Positions 1 to 9,262 of a stretch of 64,000 nt of DNA are shown piece by piece. The notes under the pieces were generated by a model. It was not told where the DNA came from and made no database searches. It saw nothing but the letters and a program-made list of their open reading frames with translations. Numbering within the stretch: position 1 is the stretch's first letter; every line of letters begins with the position of its first letter. Source of the stretch: Climacium dendroides (lineage: Eukaryota > Streptophyta > Bryopsida > Hypnales > Climaciaceae); NCBI GenBank assembly GCA_950106755.1, contig OX467083.1, forward strand, positions 22,687,029-22,751,028, given 5' to 3'. A program made the position numbers and the translations under genes.

Positions 1-1378
1 TTGAAGGGAAGATCTTGAGTTGTTATGGAACTTTTGATTACATTCGTGCAAACAAAACAAAGAATCGAGGTTATGCTTATTTGCATTGTGATTTGATAGA
101 CAAGGAGTGTTTAACAACCATAACCTTGTCTCTTTGTACACCTTTGATAGAACATCATTAAACAAAATTGCAAGCAGGAAGCTATGTGAGGGTAGAGAAT
201 TTTGCAATAAAGCCCAAGAATGGTGGTGGATTTCAGAAGAGAGACATGTTGTGTGTAATTTTTGTGCAGTCCACTACTTGTATCACAGTTCTTCCTCTGT
301 TTGTCCCAGGATTTCTCCATGTCTTTTACACAGAGGATTCCATTAAAGATTTCAAGAAACGATGTCATAAAAACTTTTCAATGGCTACTTTTGATGCAGT
401 TGTAGTTGGAATCAAAGGCTACTATCAGGATATGTTTCAAATAGTTGTTGCTGACAGAGTCACCCATGATGATCACGATACAGTTGGTTTTACTCATACA
501 TTTCAAAAGGAGTATTTGAAGATTCAAGAAAGCTTTGATGCAAGAGAGTGTATACTCGTCATGTTCAAACACTTGAGCATAACATAAAAATATGATCGGT
601 TTCTGAAAACTAAAGCCTACACGATTGTGACTCTTGTAGTTGATGAAGAAGAACGTGACTAATTGATCAAGATTCATGCCCAAATAACAAACTCTGGCAC
701 TTCATCTGAGAATCTTAGAAAGATATGTATTTGTATTGTTAATATTTTTATATCTATATTTATATTTGTATTTATATTATATGTTTAAAATATTTGTTTA
801 TTAAATTTTGCAGATCATTGGTGAATTATCAATTCTAAATTCAATTGTTCCACCTTTCAAGCGCGTTTGTTCAATTTGTCTATTGACAAATGTAACAGTG
901 GTTTCTGTTGAGAAATATTTTTGTAAGAATTGTCAACACAACCAAGTGACAGAAAACAACCTTTTGTACGAGGTAAAATCACTCTACAAGATGCAGAAGA
1001 GACTGAAGTATTCATTGAGGTTGCGTGGTTGTCAACTATTGTTCATATGTCTGAAGTAGAATTCTTGAATGAAATAAGAAAGGTACAAATTAGAATCTTA
1101 TCAAAGGTTCACATCACTGGAAAGTTTCAATTGACAACAACTTCACATTTAGTTGGTTTGAAGAATACCATGAAGATGAACCATCAAATAGTGAGTTAGT
1201 TTTAGCAAATAATAGTTTCGATTTTTTTTCTCAATGCACACCTCTCTCTTCTATTCCACCTTTTGTAGAGGTTACTCCAACTTCTATAGCACCTTTAGAT
1301 ACCAGACCATCTCCATCACACTCTTGGAGTGTGAAGCGGAAATTGGATGATACAATTGATAAGAAAAACAAGAAGTAA
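1..1378 (+). pseudogene. RPA1-like single-strand DNA-binding protein of the Helentron (5'-incomplete, broken)
   Basis: The window opens inside an OB-fold reading ILSCYGTFDYIRANKTKNRG, typical of plant RPA1-type proteins that bind single-stranded DNA. A second stretch (168-587) continues the DNA-binding core. At about 850-950 a C-terminal zinc ribbon is visible as CSIC...CKNC. The protein ends with a basic, NLS-like tail (KRKLDD...KKNKK) at a TAA at 1376-1378. Reading requires several frame changes. A T-rich stretch ending TTTTGCAG at about 812 looks like an intron acceptor, so some breaks may be introns rather than mutations; the stop near 165 looks like a true lesion. Plant Helitrons are known to carry RPA genes. 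No second copy exists in the window to compare, because copy 2 lacks this part. Confidence 0.75.
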
Positions 1379-1549
1379 GAAGTGATTGTATATAGATTGT
1401 AATTTTGTCTAAATTTTACATTAATAAATTTTGTTTTATCAAACTAATATTTCTTTATTCCTTTTGCAGATATATTTGTATATTTGTACTATAGCGACTT
1501 TGTATAGATTTGTACAATTTGTGGAAAAATTTGTATTTGATTCACAAAC

Positions 1550-2145
1550 ATGGCAAAATTAGATGAGAAATTGAAATGTTATAATCTTTGACAAAATACA
1601 TGTTACAAATATAATGTAGGAGATTGTTTATTTGATTCTATTGCATACTTACTGCAATATACCGAATCATCAACAAATTTACGAATAAACGTAATGCATC
1701 ATTTAAAACAATGTTTAGGAATCAATAAAGTGAAACTTGATCAATGGAACTAAATGAATCTTTTCTACATGATTTACATAATGGATTAGTTTTAAATGAA
1801 GATCAATACATAGAAAAAATGTCAATAAGCACAATTGTTGGTGGATTGTGGGGTGATCTTACTGCAATTAAGTGGATATCTGATTACTTGAAAAAACAAA
1901 TTAGTGTTTGGAATAAAGAAAATGGAATAATACTTAGTACCTTCGGTAGAGAATTTAATAATGAAACATTGCATATAGCTTTTGGAAATAGTCATTTTGA
2001 ACCAATTGAAGTTTTAGATGGTTTAAAACCTATTCAAATAGCAATACCAACTGAAACAACGCAAAATGAAATTATAGATTTGGATTCAGAATATGAAGAC
2101 AATAATTTTAAAGAAACAATACAAGAACAAATGCAAACTCAATAG
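1550..2145 (+). pseudogene. OTU-like cysteine protease ORF (first OTU of the element), broken
   Basis: From ATG at 1550 the frame reads MAKLDEK..., hits a TGA after 13 codons, and continues with NVGDCLFDSIAYLL. This is the catalytic-cysteine motif of OTU proteases (GDCLF). After a frame change near 1740 it continues through GGLWGDLTAIKWISDYL and ends in LHIAFGNSHFEPIE, which supplies the expected catalytic histidine. The Cys and His boxes about 130 residues apart fit the OTU fold (deubiquitinase-like peptidase). It lies between the RPA-like gene and the Rep-helicase. Weak in-register coding up to the Rep start at about 2260 suggests it may have been the N-terminal domain of one large OTU-Rep-helicase protein. 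Its biochemical substrate is unknown. Confidence 0.72.
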
Positions 2146-2229
2146 ACAATGATATACAAAATCAAATAGATAAAGAAGCTAATCAAGTTATTTCAATGAG
2201 ATAAAAAAAATGATTTAGAATCAAAAAAC

Positions 2230-2824
2230 AAAATCTCTAACATTTTGAAATATTTAAATATTGATTATAAAAAAATTAGAATTTTTTTATTTTATTAAAG
2301 CATCACTAAATATATCAAAAAAAGGCAAAACAAAGAAAGCCACAAAATCATTATCACCTACAGAAGAATATTTAATTAATTTTAATGATGAAATAAATGA
2401 TGTACCAATTTATATATGCTATGTATATCAAAGATTAAAATTTTTGAAACTTTGCACTATGATAACACCTGACTTGCAACAAACAATCAAATCTTTATTA
2501 CAATGCGATTTTACTGCAAGTGAATCATTGTATGTTTGCAATCAATGTTTGAATGCAATCAAGAAAGATAAAATTCCATTATATTTTGTCCCTAACAATA
2601 TACATAGGAATTCAATTATACCATCTATGAAGCAACTTACCATTTTAGAAGAAAGATTGATTTCACCCTAGCAAGCACTTTTACAAATTTATAAGTTATA
2701 TAACTATGGTCAATATAAAATGCATGGGAGTATTATGAATGTTCCTGCAAATATTGATAAAACACAATTAGTTCTTCCTCGTTTACTTGAAGATGGTGGT
2801 ACAATAGGGATTTTTATAAAACGT
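2230..2824 (+). pseudogene. Rep-helicase N-terminal segment (DUF6570-like), cut by solo LTR
   Basis: The frame from 2261 encodes VCNQCLNAIKKDKIPLYFVP, then LTILEERLISP, a stop, and GQYKMHGSIMNVPANIDKTQ. This C-x2-C / lysine / 'LErRLIsp' / 'NVPaNid' pattern is the conserved segment before the Rep domain in Helitron replicases (DUF6570-like). One TAG at about 2669 breaks it. The solo LTR then splits the ORF inside the segment that reads GGTIGIFIK in both copies. After the LTR the reading resumes with CRLVYKS and the Rep part. No start codon can be assigned with confidence. Confidence 0.75.
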
Positions 2825-4073
2825 TGTCATGATGTGGGTTGTTTACTATTTGAATTAGACATCTTGTTAGTTGAAAAATTAGTTGTTAGAATTGTGTGTT
2901 GTGAGTTGCTAGTCGTGAGGTATGCAAGTGTTAGGAGCCTTAGTCTTGACTATGTTGTTGCCAGTTGATAACCAGTTGTTAGTAGTTGATACTAGGGTAG
3001 TGGAGTTAGGATTAGGGTTAGCCGGCAGCTAGCCGGCAGCTAGCCGGCGGGGTTTGTGGTGGCTACTAGAGGCAAGGGCTGATCCTTTGTTCTCTCTCTT
3101 TTTTTCTTGTCTCTTGAAGGGTAGAGGAGGTGGAGGGTACTTGAGTGAGTGAGTTGTATTGTTGTTATGGGAGGTTTATTTGAAGTAAAGTATTGATTTG
3201 GGGAGCTTTTGTGTAACATTTTGAAAGAATATTGGTTGAGTGTTATATTTTGGATCTAGGCTTTTGAAGAGTTGATACATAAGTGTGTCAAGTTTAAAAT
3301 CTAGATCTACCATAGAGAAAAAGTTATGAGGCGTTGAAGTGGAGGTGTTTAGATTTCAAAGCAGCCAAGGAGGGTATATTGAGGAGCGTCATTCTTATTG
3401 GATTTTTGTGATGTGAACGTGAAACTTAGAGGGTATTCTTCTTATCTTATCTTCTACTTTGTGCCAAAAATTTAGCTTGAATGGACCTAAGATCTAAGAT
3501 TTATGTACAAAATACAACTGGGGTGTGAAGGCAATGAAGGTTTAAAAAGTCAGTATTGGAGTAATGTCCACCAAAGTTGGACAGTATCTTGGATTAAGTT
3601 GAAAGTTGGTATTAGAGTATTTGAGTATTTGAGTATTTGATCTACAATGTGGCAAAGTTTCAAGTCATTTGGAACTACTGTCCAATGGTTATGGTAAATC
3701 AAAGTTAGGTATGAGAGTTTAGGGAAATTTGACAAGGGTTAGGAAGTCAGTATTGGGGTAATGTCCACCAAAGTTGGACAGTATCTTGGATTGATTTGAA
3801 ATTTGGTATAGAAGTATTTAAGTAGCTGATCTATAATGTGGAAAATATTCAAGTCATTTGGAACTATTTTCCAATAGGTATGCTAGATCAAAGCTAGATA
3901 TGGCAATTTCTAGGTTATTGAAGGAATTATAGGATAGGGATTTGGGAATATAGGGACCTTGAAGGTAGGTTTATGATTATTTAGGGTGTTTAGGGAGATT
4001 ATTGATGTATACAAAGCACTTTCATAGCAAAAGCTCAGTGCTATTCCGAACCTAATCACAAAACCTTGTGACA
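2825..4073. mobile_element. Solo LTR inserted in the Helentron Rep gene
   Basis: The 1249 bp insert begins TGTCA and ends TGACA (TG...CA with a 5 bp inverted repeat). It is flanked by ACGT at 2821-2824 and 4074-4077. Copy 2 has the uninterrupted sequence here (around 41340), so the pre-insertion site is seen directly. There is no gag-pol coding, and only one LTR is present, so this looks like a solo LTR left after recombination. Inside it are GCTAGCCGGCA-type short repeats (about 3020-3050), a pyrimidine-rich tract and an internal direct repeat. A 5 bp duplication is possible if the boundary is shifted by one base. Confidence 0.8.
3547..3940 (+). repeat. Two-unit direct repeat inside the solo LTR (period about 197 bp)
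   Basis: The block starting AAGTCAGTATTGG at 3547 recurs at 3744. Both units contain the same 'ccaccaaagttggacagtat' core followed by a diverged 'gtcatttggaac' segment. It is an internal tandem duplication of the LTR. Confidence 0.75.
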
Positions 4074-6420
4074 ACGTTGTTTAGTTTATAAATCTTCTTT
4101 TATATCTGGAAATGTACGCCCTAATATGGTTATGTTAGCATTGAAAGATTTGTTGAATACTCCATTGTATAGAGAATTAAATGTTAAAATTCATCCTCTA
4201 TGGAATAATTTGTTTGCTATACATTTGCAAACAAAAACTGAAAATGATAATTTTGAAGATGATAATGCAAACCAAGACAATTTTGAAGAAGAAATAGAAG
4301 ATGTTTTTACAGAAACAATGTTGCATAATTTTTTAGACTCTGAAGCTATACAAGATTATGATCAAATATCAACATTTAGTAAAAATGGTTTATCTATTGC
4401 ACCCAGTGAAGAGTATCATCCTATAGGAATCTTCAAAGATAAATATAGTGAAGAACATAATTTTCCAACATTGTTTTTTGGTCATCTTCAAAATGAAAAA
4501 ATATATAACAATATGACTTATCATAAAATAGCAAAATGGGAACTACTACATAAAAGTCATGATTTTGCTCCAAATATTTAAAACATTTTTTTCAAAGCGA
4601 TTAAAATTTGCATTGAAAAAGTTAAAAATTCTAGTTGGATTCGAATCAGAAAAGGAAAATTAAGTGGAAGAATATTGACAACTGGCGAGGTTGGTAAAGA
4701 ACCTAATTTAGATAAAATTTTACAATCATACATTGGATTTCATGATTTAGAAAGGTTACGTACATCACCTGATTATATAGAAGGACTACGGAAAATTTTA
4801 TTTGCAATGATAAGACAATTAGGTCCTCTGACATTTTTCATTACTTTGACAAGTGCAGAGCGTTTGTGGACCCCTCTAATACAAGCTTTGTACAAATTAA
4901 ATGCCAAACATTTAAATTTGCCTCATTTCAATTCTCTTGAATCTATTCATATAGCAGAATTAATAAGGTCTGATCCAATAACATGTGCATTATATTATAA
5001 TAATCGTTGTAAAACATTTTGAAAATTAATTAAAAAAGAAGCTTCAATTTTAGGCGAAGTGGTAGATTTCTTTTTTATCACTGAATTTCAACATAAAGGT
5101 AGTGAACATGAACATGCAGTAATATGGATTGAGAATGCACCAAAATATAAAATAAATTCTAATGAAGAAATTATTGCTTTTGTTGACAAATATATTTCAT
5201 CAGACAAATCATTTCTTCTTTTTCCTTTACAAGAAGCTCAAACTCGTAAGCATTCACAAACATGTAGAAGAAAAGGGCAATTAGTGTGTAGATTTCATTA
5301 TCCTCTTCCACCAATGGAAACAACAATGGTTTTAGAATTAATTGATAGTAAGGACATAGAAAATCCAAATTATCACAAAAATAAATATAAAGACATATTT
5401 GATTTTCTAAAAGAGTTAGGCACTGAATAACAAATGACTTTTGATGAATTTCTAATACATTTTAATATAGACAAGTCAACTTACATTACGTGTTTACGTA
5501 CTCAACTTAAGAGACCACAAGTATTTTTGAAACGTAAACTTTGTGATATACGTACTAATGCATTCAATAAAACTATAGCATATACATGGTATGCCAATAC
5601 AGATATTCAATTCATACTAGATCTGTATACTGCAGCTACCTATTGCACTTCATACATGACAAAAGTTGATAAAAGTATAACCACAGAATTAAAATCAATT
5701 ATTAAAAAATGTATAGAAAATAAAACGGATGCTGATAAACGGATTTTAAAACTTGGTAATGCATTTTTGAATGCACAACAAATGTCAGCACAACTTGTTG
5801 TTTATTTGATTCTTTCCTTACCTTTGTATCATAGTTCATGAACATTTAAATTTATAAATACATCACCACCTGAGGAACGTGCTTTCTTTTTGAAACCACA
5901 AAAAACATTGTCAAAATTGACCCTTGAATCCTCTAATGTTATGTGCAAATCTATTATTGAATATTATAAATACATAGAAAGACCTCATTCATTGAATAAT
6001 ATGTTTTAGCTGAATATGCATCAAATTCTTATTGGTTAAAAAATAAAATAATAAAATGTCAAACATAAAAAATTATAAGATTTGTTCATTACAGCAAACA
6101 TAGAGATTTAGAAAATTGGGCAAGAAAACAGTTATTATTATATGTACCATTTTTTAAAACAGAAGCTTCTCAAAAAAATACCAAAAATACTTGGAAAGAA
6201 GCTTATGATGAGAAAATCAATGATATTATTAATACAAGTAAAAAATCCAACTATCAAATTGCTACAACTAAAGAAAATTGTGATCTAGAGTGGGACAGTT
6301 TACAACAAATTGCAAATGAATTGCAAATTGACAAAAATTACAATATATGGGATGATGTAGAAGCAAATACAATGGATTATACACAAATATAGAAAATATT
6401 GAAAAATATGATCTTGCTTC
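4074..6420 (+). pseudogene. Helentron HUH Rep (rolling-circle initiator) domain, copy 1, broken
   Basis: Reading frame 1 runs almost unchanged from 4126 to about 6000. It is broken by single-base stops at 4579, 5020, 5428 and 5839, several of which are CAA-to-TAA/TGA changes compared with copy 2. Recognisable Helitron blocks are LSIAPSEEYHPIGIFKDKYS, FFITLTSAERLW, IRSDPITCALYY and FFFITEFQHKGSEHEHA. The HUH metal-binding motif (His-Glu-His) is intact at 5107-5115. The paired catalytic tyrosines are intact in TYCTSYMTK (Tyr codons 5641-5643 and 5653-5655). This domain nicks and rejoins one strand in rolling-circle transposition. Upstream it is separated from its N-terminal part by the solo LTR; downstream it runs into the helicase after a TA repeat. 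Confidence 0.88.

Positions 6421-6422
<2 letters not shown>

Positions 6423-6465
<43 letters not shown>
6423..6465. repeat. (TA)n microsatellite within the Rep-helicase ORF
   Basis: About 21 AT dinucleotides lie between the Rep and helicase coding parts. The matching position in copy 2 (near 38770) has only about five TA units, so the tract expanded after the copies diverged. Confidence 0.9.
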
Positions 6466-6469
<4 letters not shown>

Positions 6470-7993
6470 CACATGCCAGACATTACACCAACAACAATTT
6501 AGAACATCATACTTTTCGAAATGTTGATTTAATGAATGAATTAGAATTCTTCAAATTACTTCGCAATCTAAATGAGAACAAAGAGCAATTTACGATGATC
6601 TTATGTATAGAAAGCGTGTTAAGGCAGATATTCCTATACATTTATTCCTAACTGGAGGTGCTAGTACTGGTAAAACAATCACGTTACAACTTATTGTACA
6701 AGGATTATTCCACTTTTATCATAGTGATATAGAATCAGATCCTTTAAAGCCAAAAGCACTACTAATGGCATATAGTGGATTAGTTGCATTTTAATATAGA
6801 TGGATGTACTATACATTCAGCTTTACACATTCTAATAAATCAATCACTACCAAAAATTGGAAAATTATCATCAGAATTGCTAAATAAGTTAACAAATCAA
6901 TATGAACAAATAAAATTAATAGTAATAGATGAAATATCAGTTGTTGGAGCAAGGATGTTGAATGCAATTGACCAAAGACTTCGCTCTATTAAACATGTTT
7001 AAAACAAATTTTTTGGTGGATTAGACATTATAGTTTGTGGTGATTTTTATCAAGCGCCTCCAGTTAGAGACAAATGGGTCTTTCAAAAATTAAATCATAG
7101 ACTAAATTATTTAGCACCTAGTTTTTGGTATGAATGTATACAATGTTATGAACTAATTACAGTGATGCGACAAAATGATCCAATCTTTATTGATATACTA
7201 AATAGGTTTCAAAAGGCATGTCACACCATTGTAGATGTTAACACAATCAATTTATTATGCTTAAAAACACCTCCAAGTGATTCTACAATTCCACACTTGT
7301 TTTATATGAACAAAGACACAACGACTCATAACACAAAAGTTTTTTTATCAAGCTAAAGGACCTACATATCATTTAGCATCATCATTTTTTGTCTGCATCA
7401 TTCGAAATTCCCAATGATCCTAGCAAAACTGCTGGATTGCATACAATAATAAAAATTAAAAAAGACATGCTAGTAGAACTTTGTGCAGGAAATTATGCTA
7501 CACATGATGGTTTGGTTAATGGAGCTAATGGTCTTTTCAAAACATCACTCATCACAAATTCAAAGAAAAATATATTTTGATAGAATTTTTAAATGCAAAG
7601 GTTGGAACTTTAACACGTTTGGCAAATGCTCATTTATACAAAGACAAAAGCATTGCATTATTGTGAACACCTATTGAAGCTTTAACAAAAGAAATAATGT
7701 TTTGACAAACTCAAACAACTCTCCTCACTCGTATTCAATTTCCTATACATTTAGCTGCCACACAAACCATTCATCATTCTCAAGGTCTATCTTTAGACAA
7801 AATGGCATTTAATCCAAAAGGTGTCAATAAGCATGGACTTTCATATATTGCTTTGTCATGTATTAGAACAAAAGAAAAATTGTATCTATTGCATCCATTA
7901 ACCATGTCAAATTTTTATATAGATAATTCAGTTTCTTTAGAAATGGAAAGATTAAAGTCAACAACAAATGGAACTTACTTGTACCAATGTTAA
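6466..7993 (+). pseudogene. Helentron Pif1-like helicase domain, copy 1, broken
   Basis: SF1B helicase motifs appear in order. Walker A is LFLTGGASTGKT (about 6643-6678; the second glycine of GxGTGKT is Ser here). Walker B is LIVIDEISVVGARML (about 6920-6960), motif III is VCGDFYQAPPVRD, and the C-terminal motifs are TIHHSQGLSLDKM and LSYIALSCIRTKEKLYLL. Reading needs frame shifts between 6603-6794, 6784-7002, 7162-7356, 7389-7580 and 7802-7993, so no full protein is made. The helicase unwinds DNA behind the Rep nick. Its TAA (7991-7993) overlaps the ATG of the next ORF as ATGTTAA, and copy 2 has the same overlap. Confidence 0.88.
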
Positions 7994-8684
7994 AAACCAT
8001 GCGCCATTCACATACAATCATTCAAAGCATCAATGTTAATTCTTTACCAAAACATCAATATGACATACAAAGTGATCATAATTTACAATCATCCCACATA
8101 TTATGTTTTCAAAAAACTAGGATAAGACTTGCACAAAAAGTATCACAATTTATAGATACATCCAAGTACAACTATATACATACATTTGACAAACACGGCC
8201 TACTTTTGCTATATAATAAAAACATAATGTGTTCAACAACTATAATAAAAAATTACAATGGATCTGAATTTATAGGAGCAACATTTAATGAAAACACTTG
8301 CAGTGCTATTCATATAATAATTGGAGCTCATTCTACTTTGATTGTAATGTTTCTTCAAATTATAAATGAACTAATTACTAAAGCGCCACTAATATGTCAT
8401 ACTCTTATTCTTGGAGATTTTAATGTAGATTTGTGTATGAATAAAAACAAAGACAACAATTCTCAACAATTTATTCAAGTCATGTCTAAATGCTACTTCA
8501 AACAACAACTATCAACACCTACTACATAGATCATATCTGGACAAATATCCCTGGTCAAGATACAAAATATGGTGTTACAGATGTTTATTGACCCGATTAT
8601 CATAAACCAATATATTGTGCATTTAAACTTCCAAATACAATGCTTAATTATACATGCAATAAACAAGATTTATTCTTTAAATAA
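7987..8684 (+). pseudogene. Helentron EEP (AP-endonuclease-like) ORF, copy 1
   Basis: From ATG 7987 the ORF reads about 180 residues of an endonuclease/exonuclease/phosphatase fold: SINVNSLPKHQYD (motif I region), HILCFQKTRI (the expected 'lqET' Glu is Lys here but Glu in copy 2), and LILGDFNVD (Asp/Asn active-site box, about 8402-8430). A deletion of about 16 bp near 8525, seen by comparison with copy 2, shifts the frame. The last part (IDHIWTN, then PDYHKPIYC with the catalytic His) follows in another frame to a TAA at 8682-8684. In Helentrons this endonuclease is usually joined to the Rep-helicase. Here it is a separate overlapping frame in both copies. Confidence 0.85.
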
Positions 8685-9036
8685 AATATATTATATTAGA
8701 TAATTTAAGTATATACATAAAAAAAAATCATATTTTTTGTATTTTTCATATTTAATTTTCCTAGATTTCTACTCCATTGTTAAAATAATTTATACAAATC
8801 AATTTTCATAACAGACAAATGTGAGGACAAACGGGAGGATTTTAGTTTTGAATCAATATGAAGCTTTGATTCATTTTACTTGGATTAAATATGAAAAAAT
8901 TATGGACAATCTTAGTTTTCTTGATAGATTCAAAGAAAAGTAAATTTAGTTCAATTTATTTTAAAAATCATAACAAAGTAAAATTTATTTTGATCAACAA
9001 TTACTTTATTTTATTTTTAAATTTAATCTATTATTT

Positions 9037-9125
<89 letters not shown>

Positions 9126-9262
9126 TTAAAATCTTTTGAATATTTCATGTATAAATAGAATTGCTATCAAATATATTTTTCATTTCTAGTTTGAAGATTA
9201 CTTTCATGCTCTCATAGAATATTGCATTATTTATATTACTAGATTTGTATTTCATTGCAATC
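8685..9262. other. Spacer between EEP and second OTU ORF, with long (TA)n tract
   Basis: I see no coding sequence. A TA microsatellite of about 40 units runs from 9042 to 9122; copy 2 has no such tract at its matching place (about 36150). The 100 bp before the next ORF (ATGTATAAATAGAATTG at about 9148) contains a TATAAATAG box, so this may be the promoter of the OTU ORF. The same TATAAATAG is readable in copy 2 near 36090, reverse strand. Confidence 0.6.

Noticed and set aside
2825..4073. Could the insert be a DNA transposon with an 8 bp duplication (AACGTTGT)?
   Set aside because: If the ends are moved outward the TG...CA inverted repeat is lost. The TGTCA/TGACA ends with ACGT duplication explain the site better, though the alternative is not excluded.
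8891..9139. ORF ending in a long Tyr-Ile run
   Set aside because: It comes from the (TA)n microsatellite; the same applies to 6268-6483 on the minus strand.
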